DNA of 64,000 bases from Pseudomonas kitaguniensis. GTDB taxonomy: Bacteria; Pseudomonadota; Gammaproteobacteria; Pseudomonadales; Pseudomonadaceae. A program made the translations under genes and the position numbers. The first letter of the stretch is position 1; each line of letters opens with the position of its first letter. This document shows positions 18,165 through 27,272 of the stretch, in pieces. Under the pieces are notes generated by a model. That model was not told where the DNA came from. It saw only the letters and a program-made list of their open reading frames with translations, and made no database searches. The stretch spans positions 16,218 through 80,217 of the forward strand of contig NZ_VUAZ01000041.1 of NCBI RefSeq assembly GCF_009296165.1, given 5' to 3'.

Positions 18165-18973
18165 ACTTGACCACTCCCCCTACCCGTGCCGTGCTCTGGG
18201 GCGCCGCCGCCTTGATGTCCTGCACACTCGTGACCCCGGCACAGGCAGCCGATGCTAGCCCGGCGGCCGACAAGACCACCGCCACTCTGGGCCTCGGCAT
18301 GGGCGTCGCACCTCGCTACATGGGCGCCGACCGCTACCGTGCGCTCGTGCTGCCGATGTTCAGCATCCAGCGCGGCGTATTGTTTGCCGACACCACCCGT
18401 GGCCTCGGTGTGCAGTTTCAATCCGACAGCGGCTTTGCTGCCAGCGCGGCAATCAACTACGACCTGGGCCGCAAGGAAAAAGACAGCACCACCCGCCCGG
18501 GCGGCCGCGACTTGAATGGCATGGGCGATATCAGCGGCGCCACCGTCGCCGACTTCACCCTCAGCCAGCAACTGTTCGACTGGCTGTCGGTCAGCGGCGA
18601 AGCCGAACTGCGCATGGCCGGCGAGCACCGCGGCAACCGCTACCGTTTCGGCCTGGAAGGCATCCTGTTCCACACAGGCAGCGACACCGTGGCCCTGGAT
18701 ATCGACGCCCATGCCGGTGATGGCCGCTACAACCAGACCTTCTTCGGCGTCACCCAGGCACAGAGCCAACGCACACTCTACGGGCGATACAACGCCGACG
18801 CCGGGATCTATGCCTACTCCGCCGCCTTGAACTGGCAGCACAGCCTGGACGCGCACTGGTCGACGCTGGTCAGCCTGACGCTGACCCAGTACGCCGACCA
18901 GGCCCGTAACAGCCCGCTGGTCCGACGTGAAAGCGCCGGCCTGGGCATGTTCGCTATCAATTACACCTTCTGA
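18161..18973 (+). CDS. MipA/OmpV-family outer-membrane protein
   Basis: This 270-residue protein has a signal peptide (cleavage likely after TPAQA) and the MipA/OmpV pattern: TLGLGMGVAPRYMGADRYRALVLPMF near the start of the mature protein, alternating beta-strand segments, and a terminal aromatic residue (AINYTF) typical of outer-membrane barrels. MipA was described as a scaffold for murein-synthesising enzymes, and other members are simply porin-like or induced by antibiotics. It overlaps the preceding gene by ATGA and the adaptor gene follows after 16 bases, so it is translated as part of the efflux operon. Such a gene between the outer-membrane factor and adaptor is uncommon and may mean the pump handles envelope-active or cationic compounds (inference). 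Confidence 0.9.
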   Translation: MNLTTPPTRAVLWGAAALMSCTLVTPAQAADASPAADKTTATLGLGMGVAPRYMGADRYRALVLPMFSIQRGVLFADTTRGLGVQFQSDSGFAASAAINYDLGRKEKDSTTRPGGRDLNGMGDISGATVADFTLSQQLFDWLSVSGEAELRMAGEHRGNRYRFGLEGILFHTGSDTVALDIDAHAGDGRYNQTFFGVTQAQSQRTLYGRYNADAGIYAYSAALNWQHSLDAHWSTLVSLTLTQYADQARNSPLVRRESAGLGMFAINYTF

Positions 18974-18989
18974 TAACGAGGCGCCAGGC

Positions 18990-20108
18990 ATGCAGGGTTT
19001 TGCTCAGTTGTTCCGTCCTTGGGGCCGTCCCCTGCTGCTCGGCGTTGCCTGCCTCATGGTGGCGGCCTGTTCGCGCGAGGAAGCGGTGTCGCAGCCGGCC
19101 GTAAGGTCGGTGAAAATCACCACCGTACACGCCGCATCGGCCGACGCTGCGCCATTGACCGGTGTGGTGCGCCAACGCCAACGCGCAGCCCTGGCCTTCG
19201 AAGGCGCGGGGCGATTGGTGACGTTGAACGTCGACGTCGGCGATACCGTAAAACAAGGCCAGGTGCTGGCAAGCCTGGACACTGCAGCCGTGCGGTTACG
19301 TTTGAAACAATCGCAGGCGGCCTTGTTGGCCAGCGCGGCGCAAACCGGCGAGCGCAAGCGCAACAAGGTCCGCCAGCAACAGCTGTTTACCCAGGGCAGT
19401 GTTGCGGCCAGCGCGATGGAGCAAGCTGAAGCGGCGTGGCAAGCGGCCGTCGCGCAGCAGACCGCCGATGAAGCGGCGCTGGATCTGGTACGGCGCGATC
19501 AGCGCCAGGGCCAACTGACTGCGCCGTTTGACGGCCGCGTCGTGGCAAGACCCGCGCAGTTGTACAGCGAGTTGTCGCCCGGCCAAGTGGTGATGGAGCT
19601 GGAGGCCGGCGGCGCGTTGCAGGTCATCGTGCAAATCCCGGTGGAACAGGCCGCCGGCCTCAAGCCTGGGGACCACGCCGTCGCAGCCGACCCGGCCGCA
19701 CCCGGATCAACCCTGCCGTTGGTGCTCGAAGGCTTGTCGGCGCGGGCGCAGAACGGCCTGTTGCAAAGCGCGCGTTTCCGCTTGAACGCCCGCGACCTCG
19801 CACTCCCCAGCGGCGTAAACCTCAACGTGCGATTGGCGGCCCCTGCCGCGCCCGCGTTGTCGATTCCAACCCAGGCCCTGCGCATGGGCGGCGACGCCAG
19901 CCAGGTGCAGGTGTTTGTCTATGACCCGACCCAGGGCAAGGTCGCCCTGCGTGACATTACGATCGGCCTGATCGACCAGGGCCGTGTCGCCATCGACAAC
20001 GGCCTCAAGGACGGCGAGCAAGTGGTCGTCACCGGCGTCGCGTTTCTCAGTGACGGTCAGCCCGTCAACCTGCTAGTGCCTTCCAGTCGCTTGAGCACAA
20101 CCGAATGA
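18990..20108 (+). CDS. RND efflux periplasmic adaptor (membrane fusion lipoprotein)
   Basis: This protein of about 372 residues starts with a lipoprotein signal (GVACLMVAACSREE, lipobox VAAC). The HlyD/AcrA order follows: a beta-barrel/lipoyl half with GRLVTLNVDVGDTVKQGQVLA, an alpha-hairpin rich in Ala/Gln near residues 95-170, the second lipoyl half with LTAPFDGRVVARPAQ, and a C-terminal membrane-proximal domain ending in GLKDGEQVVVTGV. It links the inner-membrane pump to the outer-membrane factor. I chose ATG 18990 because GAGG lies 8 bases upstream and the signal peptide begins there. The stop overlaps the pump start by four bases. Confidence 0.94.
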   Translation: MQGFAQLFRPWGRPLLLGVACLMVAACSREEAVSQPAVRSVKITTVHAASADAAPLTGVVRQRQRAALAFEGAGRLVTLNVDVGDTVKQGQVLASLDTAAVRLRLKQSQAALLASAAQTGERKRNKVRQQQLFTQGSVAASAMEQAEAAWQAAVAQQTADEAALDLVRRDQRQGQLTAPFDGRVVARPAQLYSELSPGQVVMELEAGGALQVIVQIPVEQAAGLKPGDHAVAADPAAPGSTLPLVLEGLSARAQNGLLQSARFRLNARDLALPSGVNLNVRLAAPAAPALSIPTQALRMGGDASQVQVFVYDPTQGKVALRDITIGLIDQGRVAIDNGLKDGEQVVVTGVAFLSDGQPVNLLVPSSRLSTTE

Positions 20109-23100
20109 TCAACCTGACCCGACACGCCTTGGGCGCAAGCCGCCTGACGCTATTCACCGCGCTGTTGATCCTGATCGCAGGCGTGGCAACGTTTCTGAGT
20201 TTCCCGACCCAGGAAGAACCCTCGGTGACCATCCGAGATGCGCTGGTGAGCATCCAGTTCCCCGGCCTGCCCAGCGAACGCGCCGAAGAGCTGCTGGCGC
20301 GGCCAACGGAAGAAAAACTGCGTGAGCTGTCGCAGATCAAAAATATCGTGACCACCGTTCACCCCGGCAGCGTGGTGATCCAGGTGACGGCGCGCGACGA
20401 AATCAAGGACCTGGGGGTGCTGTGGCAACAAGTGCGCAACAAGGTCGCCGACGCCGGCGCCGACTTTCCACCGGGCACCCAAGGGCCGTTTGTCGACGAT
20501 AATTTCGGGCGCGTCGCCGTCGCATCCATCGCGATTACCGCGCCCGGCTACAGCATGAGCGAGATGCGCGGGCCGCTGAAGCGCCTGCGCGACCAGTTGG
20601 GCGGGCTACCCGGCATCGGCCAGGTGACGCTGCACGGCATGCAGGACCAGCAGTTGTCGATCGACTTCAACCCTCAGCGCCTGGCGGGGTTGGGCTTGTC
20701 TCCCCAGCAACTGTTCCAGCAATTGCAGCAACAGAATGTGTTGGCCCCCGGCGGTATCGCCAACATTGGCGGGCAGATCACCACCCTGACCGTGACCGGT
20801 GAAGTGCTCAGCGTGGAGCAACTGCGCCAGCTGCCGATCCAACTGCCTGGTGTAGACGGCACCACGCAATCGTTAGCACTCGGCGCAATCGCGCAGATCT
20901 CGGTGATGGCTGCCGACCCTCCGCAGACCGCTGCGGTGTATCAAGGCCAGGACGCGGTGGTGCTGGCGGTGTCGATGGCTGCGGGACAGAACATCCATCA
21001 GTTCGGCACAGCCCTGCGCGCTCGTTTGGCACAGTTGGAACAGCAACTTCCGCTGGGCTTTACCGCCCATGTGGTGACGTTCCAGGCCGATGTGGTCGAT
21101 CAGCAGATGGCCAAGATGAAGCACGTAATGATCGAGACGGTGGTCATCGTCATGGCCGTGGTCATGCTGTTCCTCGGCTGGCGCACCGGGCTGGTGGTCG
21201 GCGCCATTGTGCCGCTGACCATCCTGGGCACGTTGATCGCCATGCGCATGCTCGGGGTCGAGCTGCAAACCGTGTCTATCGCCGCGATTATCCTCGCCCT
21301 GGGCCTGCTGGTGGACAACGGCATTGTGATTGCCGAGGACATCGAGCGCCGACTGCATGCCGGTGAGGATCGACGCCAAGCCTGCGAGGATGCCGGGCGT
21401 ACGCTGGCGATTCCGTTGCTGACCTCCTCACTGGTGATTGTGCTGGCCTTCTCGCCGTTCTTTCTCGGCCAGACCAGCACCAATGAATATCTGCGCTCAT
21501 TGGCCATCGTGCTAACACTGACGCTACTCGGCTCCTGGCTGTTGAGCGTCACCGTCACGCCGTTGCTGTGCCTGTATTTTGCCAAGGTCCCAGGCCATAA
21601 GGCAGCCGAGGACAGCTACGACAACGGCTTTTACCGAGGCTATCGGGCCGTCATTCGCCAGGTGCTGCTGCACAAGGTGCTGTTTCTGATTGCGATGCTG
21701 GTGCTACTGGCCGCCGCCGTTTTCGAGTTGATGCGCGTGCCCTATGACTTTCTGCCTCAGTCGGACCGCATGCAGTTCCAGGTGCCCATCACCCTAGAGC
21801 CCGGAAGCGGTTCGCGCAAAACCTTGCAAAGCGTGCGCGAGATCAGCCTGTGGTTAGGCAAGGAGCCTCAGGTGGTCGACAGCATCGGCTATGTGGGCGA
21901 TGGCGGGCCGCGCATTGTGCTGGGTCTCAACCCGCCCTTGCCCGCATCGGAAACCGCTTACTTCACCGTCAGCGTCAAGGCCGGTACAGATATTGATGCA
22001 GTGATTGCCAATATGCGTCGCTATCTGCTCAAGCAACACCCCGAGCTGCGTGCCGAACCCAAACGGTTTTCCCTGGGCACTACCGAGGCCGGTGTCGCCA
22101 TCTATCGCGTGATTGGCCCGGACGAGAACGTCATACGTACGCTGGCCGGCCAGATCGAACAGGCTCTGCGTAACATGCCGGGCACACTGGATGTGCGCAA
22201 TGACTGGAGCACGCGCCTGGCACGCTATACCGTCGAGGTCGACGCACACGGTGCGCGCCGCGCAGGGGTGGACACCCAAGCCATTGCCCAGGCCTTGCAA
22301 CTGCACTTCGGCGGCATCCAGGTTTCGTCGTTGCAGGACAACGAAACCCGCGTGCCCCTGGTGGTACGTGAACCCGCTTCGGCCAACCATGACGCTCCCG
22401 ATTTGCGCGGCATTCTGGTCTACCCGGCCGACGGTTCGACGCCTTTGCCGCTGACGGCCATCGCACGCATCGTCGCGTCCAGTGAGCCCTCCACCCTGGT
22501 ACGCCGCAATCAGGAACGCTGCATCACCGTGGTCGGGCACAACCCGTTGCTGACCGCAACCTCCATCGTCGAGCAACTGGCGCCACAGGTGGTTGCGCTG
22601 GCATTGCCGCCGGGGTACCGCATTGAGTTGGGGGGCGAAATCGAAGACTCGGCAGAGGCCAACCAGGCGCTGTTGCAATACCTGCCCCACGCGCTGATCG
22701 CCATGCTGCTGTTGTTCGTCTGGCAATTCAATTCGTTGCGCAAGGTGCTGATCGTCATCTCCGCAATCCCCTTTGTATTGATCGGCGTTGCGATCGCGCT
22801 GCTGATCACAGGCTACCCGTTCGGCTTCATGGCCACGTTCGGCCTGTTGTCCTTGGCGGGAATTATCGTCAACAACGCCGTGTTGCTGCTGGAACGGATC
22901 GAGGCGGAACTCCACGATGGCCTGCCGGTGTACGAAGCGGTGGTGAATGCTGCCGTGAAACGCCTGCGCCCCATCGTCATGACCAAGCTGACCTGCATTA
23001 TCGGGTTGATCCCGCTGATGCTTTTCGCCGGCCCACTGTGGGAAGGCATGGCGATCACGCTGATGGGTGGCCTGGCGCTGGGCACATTGGTGACCCTTGG

Positions 23101-23164
23101 GTTGATTCCGGTGCTCTATGTGGTGCTGTTCAATAAAAAATCGGCCGACACCGCTGTGCAATAG
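20105..23164 (+). CDS. RND-family multidrug efflux pump (inner-membrane transporter)
   Basis: This 1019-residue protein has the RND layout: TM1 at the N-terminus, a large periplasmic loop, TM2-6, a second periplasmic loop and TM7-12. The TM4 motif is GLLVDNGIVIAEDIERR, with Asp-Asn where AcrB has Asp-Asp. One of the two Asp of the proton relay is thus replaced by Asn, which is common in several RND subfamilies. GLLSLAGIIVNNAVLLLERIE is the matching motif in the second half. It is a proton-driven exporter that works with the adaptor and outer-membrane factor upstream. The short N-terminus and early FPTQEEPSVTIRDALVSI phrase resemble pumps such as VexF/TriC-like ones rather than MexB. Substrates are unknown. 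It is the last gene of the operon. Confidence 0.95.
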   Translation: MINLTRHALGASRLTLFTALLILIAGVATFLSFPTQEEPSVTIRDALVSIQFPGLPSERAEELLARPTEEKLRELSQIKNIVTTVHPGSVVIQVTARDEIKDLGVLWQQVRNKVADAGADFPPGTQGPFVDDNFGRVAVASIAITAPGYSMSEMRGPLKRLRDQLGGLPGIGQVTLHGMQDQQLSIDFNPQRLAGLGLSPQQLFQQLQQQNVLAPGGIANIGGQITTLTVTGEVLSVEQLRQLPIQLPGVDGTTQSLALGAIAQISVMAADPPQTAAVYQGQDAVVLAVSMAAGQNIHQFGTALRARLAQLEQQLPLGFTAHVVTFQADVVDQQMAKMKHVMIETVVIVMAVVMLFLGWRTGLVVGAIVPLTILGTLIAMRMLGVELQTVSIAAIILALGLLVDNGIVIAEDIERRLHAGEDRRQACEDAGRTLAIPLLTSSLVIVLAFSPFFLGQTSTNEYLRSLAIVLTLTLLGSWLLSVTVTPLLCLYFAKVPGHKAAEDSYDNGFYRGYRAVIRQVLLHKVLFLIAMLVLLAAAVFELMRVPYDFLPQSDRMQFQVPITLEPGSGSRKTLQSVREISLWLGKEPQVVDSIGYVGDGGPRIVLGLNPPLPASETAYFTVSVKAGTDIDAVIANMRRYLLKQHPELRAEPKRFSLGTTEAGVAIYRVIGPDENVIRTLAGQIEQALRNMPGTLDVRNDWSTRLARYTVEVDAHGARRAGVDTQAIAQALQLHFGGIQVSSLQDNETRVPLVVREPASANHDAPDLRGILVYPADGSTPLPLTAIARIVASSEPSTLVRRNQERCITVVGHNPLLTATSIVEQLAPQVVALALPPGYRIELGGEIEDSAEANQALLQYLPHALIAMLLLFVWQFNSLRKVLIVISAIPFVLIGVAIALLITGYPFGFMATFGLLSLAGIIVNNAVLLLERIEAELHDGLPVYEAVVNAAVKRLRPIVMTKLTCIIGLIPLMLFAGPLWEGMAITLMGGLALGTLVTLGLIPVLYVVLFNKKSADTAVQ

Positions 23165-23342
23165 TCGCGCGAAACATGGGAAAAAACCGCTACACGTTCC
23201 TATGATTTACAGGTGATGCGTTCAAAAAGGCGTGGTTATCATGACCCTCTAGTACCCAAGGCCTGCCGATGGCGACGCTGTCAGCACGCATCTGAGCGTA
23301 GAGTGGGCCTCATGAGCGGCAGATTGCTTCATACACCGGCCG

Positions 23343-23361
23343 GCCAGACACTTCGTCTGGC
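23343..23361. terminator. Hairpin downstream of the efflux operon
   Basis: Seven-base arms GCCAGAC and GTCTGGC with a 5-base loop lie between the pump stop and the end of the Mpo1-like gene, which converge. No proper T run follows on either strand, so termination is only possible rather than certain. Confidence 0.4.
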
Positions 23362-23381
23362 GGCCTATCTTCCAGCATCTG

Positions 23382-23693
23382 TCAGAACGGTATTTTTCCC
23401 GTCAGTATTTCCCACCACATTCGCCAATCCCCAGCAAAACTCTTCAAGGGGTGCTTGAAAGTGGCCGGTCGGTTTTTCTCGAAGAAAAAATGCCCGACCC
23501 AGGCAAATGTGTAAGCCTCAATAAATGCCAGCACCAGCAACCACCACACACCGGTTACTAAGCCCACCACCAGCAGGACGACTGCAAGCGTCGATCCGAT
23601 AAAATGCAGTCGACGTGACGTTCTATTCAGGTGTTCACTCAGATAGAACCTGTAGAACTCACCGACTGCTTCGCCCTTCTCTGCTCTGTTCAT
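23382..23693 (-). CDS. Mpo1-like / DUF962 membrane protein
   Basis: This 103-residue protein carries the DUF962 pattern: FYRFYLSEHLNRTSRRLHFIGS near the N-terminus, two membrane segments (about residues 35-52 and 53-70), then the histidine-containing VGHFFFEKNRPATFKHPLKSF. In yeast the family member Mpo1 is an Fe(II)-dependent dioxygenase that shortens 2-hydroxy fatty acids during breakdown of phytosphingosine. The conserved histidines (LSEH, RRLHF, VGHFF, FKHP) are present here. In bacteria the role is untested. It is the last gene of a minus-strand group with an SDR (16-base gap) and a flavin monooxygenase. A ribosome site (AAGGGGCGG) precedes ATG 23693. The family call is good and the activity is inferred. 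Confidence 0.85.
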   Translation of the reverse strand: MNRAEKGEAVGEFYRFYLSEHLNRTSRRLHFIGSTLAVVLLVVGLVTGVWWLLVLAFIEAYTFAWVGHFFFEKNRPATFKHPLKSFAGDWRMWWEILTGKIPF

Positions 23694-23709
23694 ATTACCG
23701 CCCCTTGGC

Positions 23710-24580
23710 TCATTTCAGGCGCCAGCCTTCACCGTCTCTGGTTATCAACCCTCGCTGCTCGAGCGACACGACATAGTTGCGATGGCCCTTTTCGCTCTTG
23801 CGCCGGAACAAGGGCAATATGTGCGGTAAAATTCCCGGCACCAGCATGGCTAACCGCGCAGTCCAGGATTCACTGGGACGAACGAACAGTTCCAGCCGAG
23901 GTTTTTCCAGCGCTTTGATGACGGTTTTAGCCACGTCTGCGGGCATTTGAGGCGGATCCATAAACTGCATCTTGTTGCCATTTTCAATGGCCTCACGCAT
24001 CAGCATCGGCGTCTCCGTCGCGGACGGATTCACAATGGTAAATTTTACGCCTAAGCGTTTGCCATCCAACCCCAAGCAAAGCATGGCGCCACGCAGGCCA
24101 AATTTTGTTGCCGAATAAATGCATGTTTCCGGCATGGGAAATAATCCCCCTAAGGAAACAATTGAAATAACCCGTCCGTCACTGGCTTGTTGCAACAAGG
24201 GTAGAAACGCCTGACACAGTTCCAAAGGAACCATCATATTGAGCTGGACTTCACGCGCAATCGATACAGTTGGCCTGGTCTCGAATGGAATATTGCTTAA
24301 TATCCCGGCGTTATTGACCAGCAGATCGAGGCGACCGATCTCACTACTTACATAGTTCACAAGCCCCCCAAGCGCTTCACGATCGGTAAGGTCCGCCTGA
24401 TAGGTCAATGCCTGGGGCCCGAGGGCAGTGGCGGCCTCGGCCAGGCGCACCGCATCAATATCGACCAGCACGCATTTGACACCGCGGGCGATCAGCGCCG
24501 CCGCGATCGCCCGCCCCAACCCACCGGCGGCCTCCCGTAATCAGCGCTGTCCAGCCCGTAAATGACGTATTACTCGCCAT
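23710..24580 (-). pseudogene. Short-chain dehydrogenase, one frameshift near the N-terminus
   Basis: The start (ATG 24580) overlaps the end of the monooxygenase gene, reading MASNTSFTGWTALITG. The nucleotide loop is then lost by a frameshift at about 24531-24536, where one G too many turns the expected TGAAGGLGRAI into another frame. From 24519 the SDR continues normally: NNAGILSN, catalytic Ser in VSLGG, the YSATK catalytic Tyr-Lys pair, and NPSATETPM, ending about residue 289. The family oxidises or reduces alcohols and ketones with NAD(P)H. Next to a flavin monooxygenase this fits alcohol-to-ketone steps before oxygen insertion, although the substrate is unknown. A start at 24519 would omit the cofactor loop, so the product is unlikely to work unless the frameshift is a sequence error. 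Confidence 0.85.
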
Positions 24581-25994
24581 GCAGACTCTCCCCCAGCACT
24601 TCATGAACCACAGGAGCAGCGCTCTTTGGAAAGGGCTGATCGAGCTTGATGGCTGCATACAGATCCTCAGTCAAGCGCGGCCAATGCATGCGTGTGCGTA
24701 GCGTCTCCAGGTAAGCAGTGAAGGACCGAGCATCCAGATAAACCGCATGCCGGTCCGATTGAACAAACTGAATCCCGCCACTGAGGTCCGGCTCGTCGCT
24801 CTGAATCAATTGATCGAATTGGCGCGCGGTGTCGAGCCCATCCAGCTGCGCCCGAAAATACGCAGCCAGGGTGAGCGCCTGGGTATCGAAAAGCTTGAAA
24901 GCACTGGAGTTCTGGTCGAGGTAACCGATGGCGCAGAGGTTACGGTGAGTGCGGCTGAACATCGACAGATAAAGCAGGGGCCTGCCATGCTTCCATTCGA
25001 AAAACTGCGCAGCGCATTCAGCGCCCCATTTGAAGCCTGTGGCACAAAGAATCAAGTCGATCTTTTCGCGTGCACCATCTGAAAAAATGACGAAATCACC
25101 CTCCAACCTGTCGATGTTTTTACGCACCGCAATATTGCCGTGCTGAAGATGATGCAGCAGTTGCGAGTTCACGATCGGGTGGGTCTCGAACAAACGATGA
25201 TCAGGCTTCGGTAAGCCCCATCGTGTCAGGTCTCCCACAAGCAGCTTCAATAAGAACTTGAAGACAGGCCTGGCCAGCCACAAAGGGAGGTGCGGCCCAT
25301 TTTCACCGAACACATCGGCAGGTACACCAAACACATGCTTGGGAATGAAGTAGTAACCACGGCGCATGCTGATAAAGGCTTGTTTTGCGTGAATGGCGGC
25401 CTCGCAGGAAATGTCCGCGCCAGAATTTCCCGCGCCCACCACCAACACGTTCTTACCTTGGAATTCCGATCCGGATTGAAACGAGTTGGAATGGCGTATT
25501 TCCCCATTAAACTCACCACGAAACGCTGGCAGGTTGGGCTTCCAGTTTGTCCCGGTCGCTAACACGATCCAACGGTATCGCCGTGTAGAACCATCACTCA
25601 GGCTGACGGACCAGTGCCCGTCAGGATCCTTTCTAATCAGGGTTACCGTTGTACTGAACTGAATAGACTCACGCAGCCCGAATGCTGCAGCGAAGCTCCT
25701 GAGATAGTGCGCGATTTGACGGTGGGAGGGGTATTCCGGAAAGTCCCTGGGCATTGGAAACCCGACGAATCCCGACAGATCCCTGGACGAGATAAAATGC
25801 GCCGAATCGTACATCGGTGTGCCGACATTGTTGATGTCCCAAATCCCTCCTACATCCGAATGCCGCTCGAACTGGTCATAGGTAATTTTCTTTGCTTTGA
25901 GTGCGCGTGCGGCACTCAGCCCACCAGGCCCGGCGCCAATAATGCAGGCGCTATTTCCTCGGTCGATAATCGCTGCGTCTTGTTCTGATTTCAT
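24570..25994 (-). CDS. Flavin-containing monooxygenase
   Basis: This 474-residue cytoplasmic enzyme has an FAD Rossmann motif GAGPGG (residues 20-25), the FMO fingerprint FxGxxxHxxxF realised as FNGEIRHSNSF (162-172), the NADPH Rossmann motif GAGNSG (187-192) and ATGTNWKPN (146-154). It uses NADPH and oxygen to hydroxylate a soft nucleophile or to insert oxygen next to a carbonyl. The fingerprint is the FMO form, not the strict Baeyer-Villiger form, so N- or S-oxidation is as likely as ester formation. It is the first gene of a minus-strand group with the SDR and Mpo1-like genes, and is divergent from an AraC regulator (222-base gap) that probably controls it. Confidence 0.92.
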   Translation of the reverse strand: MKSEQDAAIIDRGNSACIIGAGPGGLSAARALKAKKITYDQFERHSDVGGIWDINNVGTPMYDSAHFISSRDLSGFVGFPMPRDFPEYPSHRQIAHYLRSFAAAFGLRESIQFSTTVTLIRKDPDGHWSVSLSDGSTRRYRWIVLATGTNWKPNLPAFRGEFNGEIRHSNSFQSGSEFQGKNVLVVGAGNSGADISCEAAIHAKQAFISMRRGYYFIPKHVFGVPADVFGENGPHLPLWLARPVFKFLLKLLVGDLTRWGLPKPDHRLFETHPIVNSQLLHHLQHGNIAVRKNIDRLEGDFVIFSDGAREKIDLILCATGFKWGAECAAQFFEWKHGRPLLYLSMFSRTHRNLCAIGYLDQNSSAFKLFDTQALTLAAYFRAQLDGLDTARQFDQLIQSDEPDLSGGIQFVQSDRHAVYLDARSFTAYLETLRTRMHWPRLTEDLYAAIKLDQPFPKSAAPVVHEVLGESLHGE

Positions 25995-26216
25995 AGCGCT
26001 TCCCTTGAATATCCAGTTCGGTGTTGAACCAAAATCTAAAGGGAAGTCGGTGCTTTTGATGAGCCTTTCGCGGCCATTCAGGGGACCATGGAGGACAGAT
26101 AAGCTGCGCGCACAGGAAACTCACCCGTTATGCCCGCAATAGCAGAAAGGGAGGTGTTAGATTACCGACCGAAAGGTATCGTCTACAGACTCATTCTGAT
26201 GGAGAGCGTGTGATCT

Positions 26217-27263
26217 ATGTTAGAGCCCGCAGCCGCTGCCCAGCACTGGAAGCAGCATCCCCAACAAAATGAAGCGGTGGTGGTTCCCAACGTCGCGCGG
26301 GCGTTGTTCAGCCTGTTAATGGAAAGCGGGCTCTCGACGGAGCGCATTTGTCGCGGGCTCGGCTTCGGTTATGCCGAACTGCTTGATCTGGACATGCGCT
26401 TGTCTTATCGGCAAACCCGAATGCTGATTACTCGAACGCAGCGAGTGGTCAAGGATCCTGCGCTGGGCCTATCTACCGGCGCACGTCAGACCCCGGTGTC
26501 TTGGGGGTTTGCGGGCCTGGCCATGCTGACCTGTAAAACGCTGGGTGAAGCCATCACCTACGGTCTCGAACACCAAGGTGATACCGGTGCTTTACTGGAG
26601 CACCGTGCCTGCGTCCATCCCAATGAGTTCATCATTGAGGTCAAACCCAAAGTGTTTGATCTGGAAATTGAGCCCTTCTTGATCGAAGAAGCCTTTTCGA
26701 GCGCGGTGTCCGTGGTAAGGCGGCTTATCGGGCCAGCCTTCAACCCCCTCAGGGTAGAGTTGTCGTACGCTCGCCCGAATTATGCCCAGGCCTATCGGCG
26801 CGAATTTCGTTGCCCGATAAAATTCATGGCCGGGAAAAATCGCTTGATCTGCGAAGCCCATTGGTTGAACGCACGCCTGCCGGATTACGACGACATGGCG
26901 TGTGGACCCTTGCGGGCGAAATTGGATCAGTTGATGAACAGAGGCGATTCACGAAATGATTTGATCGAAACCCTCTCCAGTCATATCCGCCTCAACCTCG
27001 ACGATCCTGAAGCGCTTCAGACCTTTTCCAAGGCGCTCAACATGAGTGAGCGTACCCTGCGTCGTCGCCTGACGGACCTGGGCGTGACGTACAGCGGGCT
27101 GCTGGATCGAGTCAGGCACGAGCGTGCTTGTGACTTACTGCAAAACACCCGTATGTCGATAGCTGACATTGCGCACACCATCGGCTTTAGCGACGCACGG
27201 GGCTTCAGGCGCGCCTTCAAACGCTGGACGGGTGCGTTGCCGAATACGCAGCGCACCACCTGA
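26217..27263 (+). CDS. AraC-family regulator with AraC_N-type sensor domain
   Basis: This 348-residue protein has an N-terminal sensor domain of the OruR/ArgR-like arabinose-binding type (RALFSLLMESGLSTERICRGLGFGYAEL, WGFAGLAMLTCKTLGEAI) and a C-terminal double helix-turn-helix (FSKALNMSERTLRRRLTDLG, ADIAHTIGFSDARGFRRAFKRWTG). GGAGA lies 11 bases before the ATG. It is divergent from the flavin monooxygenase gene and converges with the MFS-SDR gene. It shares its layout, including SERTLRRRL and FKRWTG, with the AraC gene at 38737-39750, and the two are clearly paralogues within one region. Such regulators usually activate an adjacent catabolic operon when the substrate is present. Confidence 0.93.
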   Translation: MLEPAAAAQHWKQHPQQNEAVVVPNVARALFSLLMESGLSTERICRGLGFGYAELLDLDMRLSYRQTRMLITRTQRVVKDPALGLSTGARQTPVSWGFAGLAMLTCKTLGEAITYGLEHQGDTGALLEHRACVHPNEFIIEVKPKVFDLEIEPFLIEEAFSSAVSVVRRLIGPAFNPLRVELSYARPNYAQAYRREFRCPIKFMAGKNRLICEAHWLNARLPDYDDMACGPLRAKLDQLMNRGDSRNDLIETLSSHIRLNLDDPEALQTFSKALNMSERTLRRRLTDLGVTYSGLLDRVRHERACDLLQNTRMSIADIAHTIGFSDARGFRRAFKRWTGALPNTQRTT

Positions 27264-27272
27264 TGTCAGACT

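Noticed and set aside
21854..23161. 435-codon open frame on the minus strand opposite the RND pump
   Set aside because: The RND pump on the plus strand is complete with all family motifs. The minus frame is Gln/His-rich shadow.
20105..23164. Heavy-metal (CusA-type) identity for the RND pump
   Set aside because: The motif GLLVDNGIVIAED and short N-terminus fit the multidrug group; the methionine-rich metal path of CusA was not seen.
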